From Bacteroidaceae bacterium (GTDB lineage Bacteria > Bacteroidota > Bacteroidia > Bacteroidales > Bacteroidaceae), in NCBI GenBank assembly GCA_028707655.1, contig JAQWAN010000011.1:1973-17962 (forward strand): DNA of 15,990 nucleotides. Direction: 5' to 3'. Of the stretch, positions 1 to 7,457 are shown piece after piece. Numbering within the stretch: position 1 is the first letter of the stretch; every line of letters begins with the position of its first letter. The translations under genes were made by a program, and so were the position numbers. The notes under the pieces are model-generated. The model was not told where the DNA came from, ran no database searches, and saw only the letters and a list, made by a program, of their open reading frames with translations.

Positions 1-2
1 GG

Positions 3-344
3 AAAACGCACTATAATTTTAAACGTTCTTCTGCTGCTTCGGATAAAAAACTGAGTGATAAATCGATTCATCTAGTCTTTATCAATACCTTTGCCACCGT
101 TTTGTATGCCTATGGGCTCAGTAGAGCAGAGGAGTCGTTGTGTGCTAGAGCTGCTGCCTTGTTAGAAAAGCTCAAGGCTGAGGATAATTATATTGTTAGG
201 ATGTGGCGTGAGGTGGGCGTAGAGGTGGAAACCGCTGCCGATTCGCAAGCGCTGATTCAACTTAAAAAAGAATATTGTGACCCTAAAAAATGTTTATTTT
301 GCCGTATAGGCTATTTATATCTTAAAGAATTACCTAAAAAATGA
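3..344 (+). CDS. DUF2851 family protein, C-terminal part (5' end outside window)
   Basis: The reading frame is open from base 3 to the TGA at 342-344, so the window holds only the last 113 residues of a longer gene. The fragment reads INTFATVLYAYG and ends in a cysteine cluster of pattern C-x4-C-x2-C (CDPKKCLFC) followed by RIGYLYLK. Both stretches are typical of the C-terminus of DUF2851, a roughly 420-residue protein of unknown function found in Bacteroidota. The TTG at 102 and ATG at 106 are internal and not the true start. The cysteine cluster could hold a metal, but that is inference. The stop overlaps the start of the next gene as ATGA, so the two are probably translationally coupled. 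Family assignment comes from memory of the motif; function is unknown. Confidence 0.8.
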   Translation, partial: KTHYNFKRSSAASDKKLSDKSIHLVFINTFATVLYAYGLSRAEESLCARAAALLEKLKAEDNYIVRMWREVGVEVETAADSQALIQLKKEYCDPKKCLFCRIGYLYLKELPKK

Positions 345-991
345 AAGAATTAATTGTAAAAAGAATTAGTGAAGCTATTGCGCCAGAAGCGTTATCTACG
401 GTTATGAATCAACAAGGGATAGATTATCAGCCTATCGCAGAGGTGAATTGGGCGAATTTTCCATATGCTCCTCAGGTTGCTTTCCGCATAGCCTATAACA
501 ACGAGGGTCTATTGATTAACTATAAAGTGAAGGAACAGAGCATACGCGCTAAGTATGGCGAGGACAATGGTTCGGTCTGGACCGATTCTTGTGTGGAGCT
601 GTTTCTAATTCCTGCTGATGACCAAGTCTATTATAACATAGAGTGTAATTGTGTGGGTACTGTTTTGGTTGGAGCAGGTGCTAAGCGTGAGGGTAGAGAG
701 AGAGCCTCTAGAGCCATTACACAACTGATTCGCCGGTGGTCGTCGTTGGGAAGAGAACCTTTTGAAGAGCGACAGGGACCTTTTGAATGGGAAATCTCTT
801 TAGTGATTCCTAACGAAGTGTTCTTTAAACATCAGATCACCTCTTTTGCAGGGAAAAAGATTACGGCAAATGCCTATAAGTGTGGGGATGAATTGTCTAC
901 TCCTCATTTCCTCTCTTGGAATAGAATAGATATTCCTAAACCTAATTTCCATCGTCCTGATTTCTTTGGATCATTGGTTTTTAGTGAATGA
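341..991 (+). CDS. Carbohydrate-binding family 9-like (CBM9-like) protein
   Basis: A 216-residue protein with no signal peptide or membrane segment, so probably cytoplasmic. It resembles the CBM9-like/DOMON-type beta-sandwich proteins of Bacteroidota. Typical features are the N-terminal VNWANFPY (about residues 35-42), the strand FRIAYNNEGLLINYKV, the segment DNGSVWTDSCVELFL (about 77-91), and a late block WEISLVIP followed by ANAYKCGD and HFLSWNRID. The acidic and aromatic residues of VWTDSCVE lie where such domains often hold ligand or metal. The start ATG overlaps the stop of the DUF2851 gene by 4 bases, which fixes it. The lack of an export signal is odd for a sugar-binding fold, so a structural or intracellular ligand role is possible. 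Ligand and function are unknown. Confidence 0.75.
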   Translation: MKELIVKRISEAIAPEALSTVMNQQGIDYQPIAEVNWANFPYAPQVAFRIAYNNEGLLINYKVKEQSIRAKYGEDNGSVWTDSCVELFLIPADDQVYYNIECNCVGTVLVGAGAKREGRERASRAITQLIRRWSSLGREPFEERQGPFEWEISLVIPNEVFFKHQITSFAGKKITANAYKCGDELSTPHFLSWNRIDIPKPNFHRPDFFGSLVFSE

Positions 992-1049
992 GTTATAAAT
1001 ATTAATAGAGAAACAGAGAAATAGTTACGGAAATAGTTATTTTTGTTGC

Positions 1050-2912
1050 ATGATAAAGAAAAACAGTCGGTTCGTTGCTTTTAGTGGATGTCTTGCCTTA
1101 TTAGCAGTACTCTATTCGTGTGCAAATCTTGGTTATCCAGATGGTGGGGCTTATGACGAAACGCCTCCTGTCTTGCTGGGTAGCATACCTATGCAGGGAG
1201 CTGTGAACAGTAAAACGAAAAAAATTGTTTTACAGTTTGATGAGTTCATAAAACTGGAAAATGCTAGTGAGAAGGTGGTGGTTTCTCCTCCACAATTTCA
1301 AAAACCAGAAGTGAAAGCTAATGGAAAGAAAGTGGTGGTAGAGTTGGCCGATTCGTTGTTGCCTGATAGAACTTATTCCATTGATTTTGCAGATGCTATT
1401 GTGGATAACAATGAGGGAAATCCATTGGGACATTTTAGCTTCACCTTTTCTACATCGAATGTGATTGATACCATGCAGGTGGGGGGCTATCTACTGAATG
1501 CTGCCGATTTGGAGCCCATCAAAGGGGTACTGGTTGGTCTTTATAGCAATCTAGCGGATTCTGCTTTTACTACACAACCCTTCTTACGTGTGGCGCGAAC
1601 CGATAGTCGTGGCTATTTCTCGATCAAAGGGGTTGCAAATGGTGCTTATCGTGTCTATGCCTTGGATGATATGAATCAGAACTTTTTGTTTGACCAAAAG
1701 AGTGAGCGGATTGCTTTTTCCGATTCTATTATTCGACCTTCGCTCACTGAGCGCGTACGTATGGATACCGTATGGGTCGATTCGTTAACCATTGATACTA
1801 TTATCCCTAGAAAATATACGGCTTTCTTGCCCGATGATATTCTTTTGCAGGCTTTTCAAGAGAAACAGACCCTGCAATATTTAACCAAGAGTGAGCGTAA
1901 CCGAAAAGAATGTTTCTCGCTTTTCTTTGCTACGGAAAACGACTCGTTGCCAAAGTGGCGTGGTTTGAATTTTGACGCTACCGATGCTTTTCTTATGGAG
2001 AAGAATGAAAAGATGGATACGCTTCAGTATTGGTTAAAAGATTCTTTGGTCTATAATTTGGATACCCTTAAAGTTGAACTAGACTATTGGAAAACGGATA
2101 CACTCGGAGAGCTGCATCCACAGAGAGATACGCTTGAACTCTCTTATAAACATAAAAAGAACGTCCAATCTAAAAAAGAGAAGGAGAAGGAGAAAACCAC
2201 ATTCTTATACTGTAAATATGATATCCCCACTACACAGGATGTGTATCGCGATTTGGTGTTCGATTTTGCAGAACCTTTGGCTGAGATTGACCATCAGATG
2301 ATTCACCTGGAACAACAAGTGGATACCCTGTGGGAGGAGACTGCTTTTACCTTTAAACGTGACGAATTGCAGGTGAGAAGATATAGGCTACAAGCAAAAT
2401 GGAATCCAGGGGAGACCTATCGTTTACGAGTGGACTCTACCGCTTTTCATAGCTATTATGGACTGTTTACCAATAAGATAGAGGAGAAATTTAAGGTGCA
2501 CTCCTTGGACGATTATGCTTCACTTTTCTTTAACATAAAGGGTACGCATGGGCCAGTAGTGGTGGAGCTATTGGATAGTGGTGGTAAGGTGATACGATCG
2601 GTACAGATGAAAAATGGACAGGCCGATTTTTATTATTTAGCTCCGGGTACCTATTATGCTCGCCTATATGAGGATAGAAATGCCAATAATAAATGGGATA
2701 CGGGTCTATATGAGGCACATCAACAGGCCGAACAGATGTATTATTATCCTTTGAAGATACAGTTGAAGGTGATGTTTGAGTTTACACAAGACTGGAACGT
2801 GCAGGCTGTGTCTCTCGAAAAACAGAAACCTCTTGCTATTGTAAAACAGAAACCTGAGGTACGTAAGGTGCGAAATCGGAATAAAAAAAACAACACTAAC
2901 AACAGACGATAA
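1050..2912 (+). CDS. Ig-like (Big_5/SbsA-type) domain lipoprotein
   Basis: A 620-residue envelope lipoprotein. The leader has a basic start, a hydrophobic core and a lipobox LYSC with the lipidated Cys at residue 24. Next come GYPDGGAYDETPP and a bacterial Ig-like (Big_5) domain at about residues 38-135. A carboxypeptidase-regulatory-like beta-sandwich follows at about 144-225, then a long central region rich in charged and aromatic residues. A second small beta-sandwich lies at about 495-555. Each sandwich carries a DxNxNxxxD loop (residues 207-215 and 542-550). The C-terminus is very basic and Asn-rich (NRNKKNNTNNRR). The TAA overlaps the DUF3108 ATG by one base, so the pair is co-translated. 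Domain assignment is fairly firm. The role, perhaps surface or periplasmic scaffolding, is inference. Confidence 0.85.
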   Translation: MIKKNSRFVAFSGCLALLAVLYSCANLGYPDGGAYDETPPVLLGSIPMQGAVNSKTKKIVLQFDEFIKLENASEKVVVSPPQFQKPEVKANGKKVVVELADSLLPDRTYSIDFADAIVDNNEGNPLGHFSFTFSTSNVIDTMQVGGYLLNAADLEPIKGVLVGLYSNLADSAFTTQPFLRVARTDSRGYFSIKGVANGAYRVYALDDMNQNFLFDQKSERIAFSDSIIRPSLTERVRMDTVWVDSLTIDTIIPRKYTAFLPDDILLQAFQEKQTLQYLTKSERNRKECFSLFFATENDSLPKWRGLNFDATDAFLMEKNEKMDTLQYWLKDSLVYNLDTLKVELDYWKTDTLGELHPQRDTLELSYKHKKNVQSKKEKEKEKTTFLYCKYDIPTTQDVYRDLVFDFAEPLAEIDHQMIHLEQQVDTLWEETAFTFKRDELQVRRYRLQAKWNPGETYRLRVDSTAFHSYYGLFTNKIEEKFKVHSLDDYASLFFNIKGTHGPVVVELLDSGGKVIRSVQMKNGQADFYYLAPGTYYARLYEDRNANNKWDTGLYEAHQQAEQMYYYPLKIQLKVMFEFTQDWNVQAVSLEKQKPLAIVKQKPEVRKVRNRNKKNNTNNRR

Positions 2913-3775
2913 TGAGAAAAATGGATTGTAAATGTGATAAAGTAGGTGGATGGGTGCTTTGTTGCTTGTTCTTTCTGTTTTTCGTACCTCCAACGAATGC
3001 ACAAGTGCAATCCGCTGGGTCAAAAAAAATGTGTGAGCGGGTGAATACGGCCTTTCAGTCTGGCGAGGAGATTAGCTATGACCTGTATTTCAATTGGAAA
3101 TTTATATGGATTAAGGTTGGGCATGCGTCATTATCGGTGAAAGATACACTCTATAATAATCGCCCCGCCTATCAAATGGATTTATACTCTATCAGTAGTA
3201 AAAAAGCCGACCGCTTCTTTAAGATGAGAGATACCATAACCTCTGTAATGTCGCAGCAGATGCAACCTATCTATTATAGAAAGGGTGCATTAGAGGGGAA
3301 ACGCTACCGAGTAGACCAGGTGCATTTCTTTTATGGCGAAAACCTATGTTACATTTCGCAACTACGACAAACCGATTTTGAAAAAGTGCAGAAACGCTAC
3401 TTTATGGAGTACGATTGCGTATACGACATGCTTACTATTTTGGCACAAGCACGCTCTTTTACGGCAGCGGGGTATACAATAGGCGATCGGATTCCCTATA
3501 AGATAGCTACTGGATCTCGTATAGAGGTGCAAACGCTTATTTTTAGAGGTCGAAAAAGGGTGAAAGCGAAGGATGGAAATCGCTATCGTTGTTTAGTGTT
3601 CGACTTAGTGGAAAAAGGTAAGGAAAAGGAGGAGACAATTATCACCTTCTTTGTTACGGATGATAAAAATCATCTACCTGTTCGTTTGGATATGCATCTA
3701 AATTTTGGATCGGCAAAAGCTTATCTAAAAGAAAAAAAAGGGGTTAGGTACCCCTTTTCATCGATAGTCGATTAA
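2912..3775 (+). CDS. DUF3108 domain-containing envelope protein
   Basis: A 287-residue protein with a signal peptide: a Lys/Arg-containing start, a hydrophobic stretch (VLCCLFFLFFV, about residues 15-25) and a likely signal peptidase I site after PTNA (residue 30). The mature part opens with FQSGEEISYDLYFNWKFIWIKVGHASL, the typical start of DUF3108. This domain is a periplasmic or outer-membrane-associated beta-rich fold with no defined activity. The late block PVRLDMHLNFGSAKAYL is also typical. It is translationally coupled (TAATG) to the Ig-like lipoprotein, which suggests a shared envelope role. Its last codons (EKKGVRYPF) contain a hairpin that looks like the terminator of the convergent gene, so coding and terminator sequence are shared. 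Its stop lies 2 bases from the stop of the DUF2807 gene. Confidence 0.85.
   Translation: MRKMDCKCDKVGGWVLCCLFFLFFVPPTNAQVQSAGSKKMCERVNTAFQSGEEISYDLYFNWKFIWIKVGHASLSVKDTLYNNRPAYQMDLYSISSKKADRFFKMRDTITSVMSQQMQPIYYRKGALEGKRYRVDQVHFFYGENLCYISQLRQTDFEKVQKRYFMEYDCVYDMLTILAQARSFTAAGYTIGDRIPYKIATGSRIEVQTLIFRGRKRVKAKDGNRYRCLVFDLVEKGKEKEETIITFFVTDDKNHLPVRLDMHLNFGSAKAYLKEKKGVRYPFSSIVD
3736..3758 (-). terminator. Intrinsic terminator of the DUF2807 gene, inside the DUF3108 coding end
   Basis: The + strand reads A8, GGGGT, loop TAGGT, ACCCC, TTTT. The stem is GGGGT/ACCCC extended by A-T pairs to about 9 bp. On the minus strand the stem is followed by an eight-base T tract (bases 3739-3732), an excellent Rho-independent terminator about 20 bases after the DUF2807 stop. 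On the plus strand it is followed by only four Ts before CATCG, so it should work mainly for the minus-strand gene. Confidence 0.7.
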
Positions 3776-3777
3776 GC

Positions 3778-4620
3778 TTATTTTTTGTTGATGGTGAGAT
3801 TGCCTACGCCATTATTGCTCAACTCTTTGATGCGAGCTGTGCTGGTTAGTGATAGGTCGCCTACACCAGAGTTATGCACACTGACTAGATCGGTTACATG
3901 GCAGTTCATATCGCCCACACCGCTGTTCTTAATCTCTGCGGTGTCACAAATAAGCTCTTTTGTGCGGAAATCGCCAACGCCACTATTCGTGAGTATAGCA
4001 TATCTACATTTGCCCTTAGCATATAAATCGCCTACTCCTTTTTGCTTTAGCGTGAGCTGTTGCACCTCTATGTGTTCGAGCCTTATATCGCCCACACCAC
4101 TACTGTAAATGGCTAGTTTCTCTTGTTGCATCCGCCCTTTTATCTTGGTATCTCCTACACCTCGTAGCTTAACTTCCTGTAGTTGGTCTACTTGTATGGT
4201 TAGAAATAATCGACCAGGATTACTTATCTTTTTGTTATCTTGTAGTCGGATAGACAAAATGCCATTCTTTTCTGTGTATTCTAATAGGTCAACATAGTTT
4301 TCTGCACCCTTGGCAATACACATGGGGCGTGCTCCTTTTTTTTGTAAAATCTCGATGTCGCAGGGCAAACTTATATCTATGGCTTGTGCCGAACGAATGG
4401 CCGTGTTTTCTGTTTTCTCCTCTTTACTAGGCTTTACACCTGGTCTAAAAAAGGACCAAAAATCGGACCATATTCCTGGGCTACTAATCATGGTTAACCT
4501 TGTAATGGCTGTTGGGAAAAAGGTAGTGATGGATGCAGCTTGTACATTTATCGAAAAAAAAGCTAAACTTAAGGCGAGTAGTGTTACTCGAAGAGATAAA
4601 CTAGTGGTTTTCATATACAT
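3778..4620 (-). CDS. Secreted GIN-domain (DUF2807) protein with GVGD repeats
   Basis: A 280-residue protein with a signal peptide (hydrophobic residues about 11-24, likely cleavage near QAA, 27-29). A low-complexity linker (about 60-78) leads to a DUF2807/GIN (putative adhesin head) domain from about residue 80 to the end. The domain has seven copies of GVGD or GVGN at residues 154, 175, 195, 214, 234, 252 and 271, spaced 18-21 residues. Such a period is expected for the rungs of a right-handed parallel beta-helix. Family members usually show GSGD-like turns, so Val in every turn is distinctive. ATG codons at residues 1 and 3 are both possible starts. The cysS terminator lies just upstream, so this gene needs its own promoter, and none is obvious. 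Function is unknown; the adhesin label is only a family name. Confidence 0.85.
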   Translation of the reverse strand: MYMKTTSLSLRVTLLALSLAFFSINVQAASITTFFPTAITRLTMISSPGIWSDFWSFFRPGVKPSKEEKTENTAIRSAQAIDISLPCDIEILQKKGARPMCIAKGAENYVDLLEYTEKNGILSIRLQDNKKISNPGRLFLTIQVDQLQEVKLRGVGDTKIKGRMQQEKLAIYSSGVGDIRLEHIEVQQLTLKQKGVGDLYAKGKCRYAILTNSGVGDFRTKELICDTAEIKNSGVGDMNCHVTDLVSVHNSGVGDLSLTSTARIKELSNNGVGNLTINKK

Positions 4621-4688
4621 CGTTTTAGTTATGATTTATTAATTAGACGTATCCACTCTATAAAAGGTTGCACTGAAAAGCTTTTTTT

Positions 4689-4724
4689 TTAAAAAAGAAG
4701 CACCTATTTATAAATAGGTGCTTC
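4689..4724 (-). terminator. Rho-independent terminator of cysS
   Basis: Bases 4697-4724 form a perfect 28-base palindrome (arms GAAGCACCTATTTA and its exact complement). On the minus strand it is followed by six Ts (bases 4696-4691). It starts 18 bases after the cysS stop. On the plus strand the stem is followed by TACTTG, so it is not a good bidirectional terminator. It isolates cysS from the DUF2807 gene downstream. Confidence 0.85.
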
Positions 4725-4742
4725 TACTTGTGTTATACAAGT

Positions 4743-6218
4743 TTATTTATTGAGTTTCCATTCACTTCCCTCTTTGGTGTCTTTTATCTCGAAACCTAGT
4801 TCTGTGAGTGTGTTACGAATCTTATCGGATGTTGCCCAATCTTTGTTGACTTTGGCCACATGTCGTTGTTCTAAGAGTAAGTCGACTACTTGACCAAAAG
4901 CAAGTTCTCGCTCATTATTGGAGGAGAGTTCCTCTCGTAAACCAAGGATGTCGGTTAAGAACAGATGGAATGTTTCTTGAAGTGCAGTTAAATCGGCTTG
5001 GTTAATGGTGGCTGTTCCTGCTATTATCTGGTTAATCTGTCGCGTAGCATCAAACAGATGGGAGATAACAATAGGGGAGTTTAAATCGTCACTCATAGCA
5101 GCGTAACAATTCTCTTTAAGAGCACTTGTATCGATGGATGAAGTAGCACTGGCCACAATCTTCTTTAGATTTTTGCTAGCTTCCCATAAACGGCTTAATC
5201 CTTTTTCTGCAGCTTGCAGTGCTTCATTGCTAAAGTCGACTGTGCTTCTGTAATGGGCTTGAAGGATAAAGAAACGAATGGTCATGGGGCTATAGGCTTG
5301 TTCTAATAGCGGATGATTACCGCTAAAGAGCTCCTGTAGGGTGATAAAGTTACCCAATGATTTACCCATCTTTGTTCCATTGATGGTAATCATGTTGTTG
5401 TGCATCCAATAGTTGACCATATCTTTGCCCTGTGAAGCTACAGCCTGTGCTATCTCGCATTCGTGATGTGGGAAGATCAAATCCATTCCTCCACCATGAA
5501 TATCAAAAGTATCCCCTAAGTATTTCTTTCCCATAGCAGTACATTCGCAATGCCATCCTGGAAAACCATTACTCCATGGTGAAGGCCAGCGCATGATATG
5601 TTCGGGTTGTGCGCATTTCCACAAAGCAAAATCAGAGGGGTCTCTTTTTTCACTTTGCCCGTCGAGTGTGCGTGTAGTGTTTAACACATCGTCTAGATTA
5701 CGACCAGAGAGTTTACCGTAGTTATGTGTTTTGTTATATTTCTGTACGTCAAAATAGACCGAACCTTTACTCTCGTACGCATAGCCATTCTTAAGAATCT
5801 CTTTAACCAATTCTATCTGCTCAATGATATGTCCAGAGGCATGTGGCTCGATGCTAGGAGGGAGTACATTTAAGCTCTCCATCTCTTTATGGTAGTGATT
5901 CACATTGCGTTGCACCACTTCCATAGGTTCCAACTGCTCTAATCGTGCACGTTTAGCAATCTTATCTTCTCCCTCATCGGCATCGTGCTCTAAGTGGCCC
6001 ACATCCGTTATGTTTCTAACATAACGTACTTGATAGCCCAAGTGTGTAAGATATCGAAAGAGAATATCAAAAGTGATGGCGGGTCGTGCGTGACCTAAAT
6101 GAGCATCACTATACACGGTTGGTCCACATACATACATGCCAACATGTGGTGCATGCAGCGGTACAAAGATTTCTTTTTTCCGGTGTAAAGTGTTGTAAAT
6201 TGTCAGTTGGTGTTCCAT
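4743..6218 (-). CDS. cysS: Cysteinyl-tRNA synthetase
   Basis: Class I aminoacyl-tRNA synthetase that charges tRNA-Cys with cysteine in the cytoplasm. At 491 residues it has the usual bacterial length. Landmarks: YVCGPTVY with zinc ligand C31, the HIGH motif as HLGH (40-43), GWHCEC with zinc ligand C226, FPHHECE with zinc ligands H251 and E255, and the KMSKS loop as KMGKS (283-287). The remainder is the anticodon-binding helical domain, ending in DKIRNTLTELGFEIKDTKEG. The Gly in KMGKS is, as far as I recall, normal in this phylum. All zinc and ATP-site residues are present, so it should be active. The gene is followed by a strong terminator and preceded by minus-strand -7 elements at 6238-6256, so it is probably monocistronic. 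Confidence 0.97.
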   Translation of the reverse strand: MEHQLTIYNTLHRKKEIFVPLHAPHVGMYVCGPTVYSDAHLGHARPAITFDILFRYLTHLGYQVRYVRNITDVGHLEHDADEGEDKIAKRARLEQLEPMEVVQRNVNHYHKEMESLNVLPPSIEPHASGHIIEQIELVKEILKNGYAYESKGSVYFDVQKYNKTHNYGKLSGRNLDDVLNTTRTLDGQSEKRDPSDFALWKCAQPEHIMRWPSPWSNGFPGWHCECTAMGKKYLGDTFDIHGGGMDLIFPHHECEIAQAVASQGKDMVNYWMHNNMITINGTKMGKSLGNFITLQELFSGNHPLLEQAYSPMTIRFFILQAHYRSTVDFSNEALQAAEKGLSRLWEASKNLKKIVASATSSIDTSALKENCYAAMSDDLNSPIVISHLFDATRQINQIIAGTATINQADLTALQETFHLFLTDILGLREELSSNNERELAFGQVVDLLLEQRHVAKVNKDWATSDKIRNTLTELGFEIKDTKEGSEWKLNK

Positions 6219-6237
6219 GATTTATAAAATTGAAAGA

Positions 6238-6256
6238 CAAAGTTATAACAAAAATA
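6238..6256 (-). promoter_or_regulatory. Candidate cysS promoter -7 elements
   Basis: Read on the minus strand, TAACTTTG (6245-6238) and TATTTTTG (6256-6249) both match the Bacteroidota -7 consensus TAnnTTTG, 19 and 30 bases upstream of the cysS ATG. No convincing -33 TTG was found for either. AT-rich DNA produces such matches by chance, so this is a candidate only. Confidence 0.4.
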
Positions 6257-6340
6257 TAAATAACGCCTATTCTTTTTTCAGAAAGGAGAAAAATTAGCAG
6301 AAAACGTCGCTCTTTTTATAGATATCTGTGATATATGTCT

Positions 6341-6348
6341 TATTTTTG
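6341..6348 (+). promoter_or_regulatory. Candidate mnmA promoter -7 element
   Basis: TATTTTTG matches TAnnTTTG in the divergent cysS-mnmA intergenic region and would give a leader of roughly 50 bases. The expected -33 TTG is missing; only a T-run lies near 6312-6317. No other comparable site was seen between here and the mnmA ATG. Confidence 0.4.
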
Positions 6349-6402
6349 CTCGCCCAAAAAAGAGGGTGTAATGCTGTAAGTTAGATATTTAGAAGTAATG
6401 GA

Positions 6403-7452
6403 ATGAGGAAAGAACGTGTTTTATTAGGAATGAGTGGTGGAACAGATAGCTCAGTGGCTGCTATTTTATTAAAAGAAGCTGGCTATGAGGTGATAGGTGT
6501 AACTTTTAGATTCTATGAAAAGGAGGAAACAAATACCGAGTTGCTAGCAGCACAGCAACTGGCAAAGGAGTTGTCTATTCAGCATATAACCCACGATGCA
6601 CGTCCTCTTTTTGAGGAGATGATTATTACTGATTTTATAGCGGAGTATATGGCGGGTCGCACACCTGTGCCCTGTATGAAATGTAATAATCTATTGAAAT
6701 GGCCCTTGTTAGCTAAGCTGGCCGATCAAGAGGGAATACATTATATTGCTTCGGGACATTACGTACGTAAGCGTTTGTTTGAAAATCATTATTATCTTTT
6801 GCCAGGAGCAGATGAGGAGAAAGACCAGTCTTTCTTTCTGTGGGGGTTATCTTCCGATTTGATAGCGCGTATTCTATTGCCATTAGGCGATTATACCAAG
6901 CCAGAGATACGTGCCATAGCACATGCAAGGGGATTTAAAGCTATTGCTACAAAAAAAGACAGCTTGGGGGTTTGTTTTTGTCCGATGGATTATCGTACTT
7001 TTTTACGGAATCGCTTACCGGCAGCCACCTTTACTCAGGGACGTTTCTATGATGAGCAGGGAAACGTGTTAGGAAAGCATGATGGCTATCCTTTTTATAC
7101 CATTGGTCAGCGTAGAGGGCTAGGGCTGCAGCTGAATAAACCACTGTTTGTACAAGCAATCGACCCAACCACCAATCGGATTGTTCTATCCTCTTTGAAG
7201 GGGTTAGAGCAGTGTGACATGTTTTTAAAGGAGTGGCATTTTATTCATCTCTCTGATATCGATAGAGAGGACACCATTTATGTACGTGTACGCTATCGCA
7301 AGCAGGAGAATACTTGTTCACTCTCACTCTTATCAGATGGAAGGATGCATGTGTTGTTTGATCAACCTATTACGGCAATTGCACCCGGACAATCTGCCGC
7401 TTTTTACCAAAACGGCCGACTCATTGGCGGAGGTATTATTGCCACTTATTGA
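6403..7452 (+). CDS. mnmA: tRNA-specific 2-thiouridylase MnmA
   Basis: Catalyses ATP-dependent 2-thiolation of U34 in the wobble position of tRNA-Lys, -Glu and -Gln. The 349-residue protein has the PP-loop SGGTDSS (11-17), the segment GRTPVPCMKCNN with catalytic-position C94, and GVCF with the second catalytic-position C191. The C-terminal part has the usual barrel and beta-barrel features (YTIGQRRGLG). It is slightly shorter than the E. coli enzyme. Where E. coli has D-x-x-C, this protein has C91-x-x-C94, and C193 lies next to C191. Such a cysteine set is compatible with a metal- or Fe-S-dependent variant, which is inference. Bacteroidota often carry more than one MnmA-like gene, so the exact tRNA range is not certain. 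It diverges from cysS and converges on the GH3 gene. Confidence 0.92.
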   Translation: MRKERVLLGMSGGTDSSVAAILLKEAGYEVIGVTFRFYEKEETNTELLAAQQLAKELSIQHITHDARPLFEEMIITDFIAEYMAGRTPVPCMKCNNLLKWPLLAKLADQEGIHYIASGHYVRKRLFENHYYLLPGADEEKDQSFFLWGLSSDLIARILLPLGDYTKPEIRAIAHARGFKAIATKKDSLGVCFCPMDYRTFLRNRLPAATFTQGRFYDEQGNVLGKHDGYPFYTIGQRRGLGLQLNKPLFVQAIDPTTNRIVLSSLKGLEQCDMFLKEWHFIHLSDIDREDTIYVRVRYRKQENTCSLSLLSDGRMHVLFDQPITAIAPGQSAAFYQNGRLIGGGIIATY

Positions 7453-7457
7453 CCGCT

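Noticed and set aside
102..344. A separate small gene of 80 residues starting at TTG 102
   Set aside because: The frame is open back to base 3 and the upstream residues continue the DUF2851 pattern, so it is the tail of a larger gene.
1038..1045. TATTTTTG as a promoter of the Ig-like lipoprotein gene
   Set aside because: It matches TAnnTTTG but lies only 4 bases before the ATG, which would give an almost leaderless transcript; the gene is more likely read from upstream.
2706..3023. Minus-strand ORFs opposite the end of the Ig-like gene and start of DUF3108
   Set aside because: Antisense shadows with no domain; the plus-strand genes are coupled by TAATG and clearly coding.
3785..4108. Plus-strand ORF with repeated SPTP segments opposite the DUF2807 gene
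   Set aside because: It is the antisense shadow of the GVGD repeats; the minus-strand frame has a signal peptide and a known domain.
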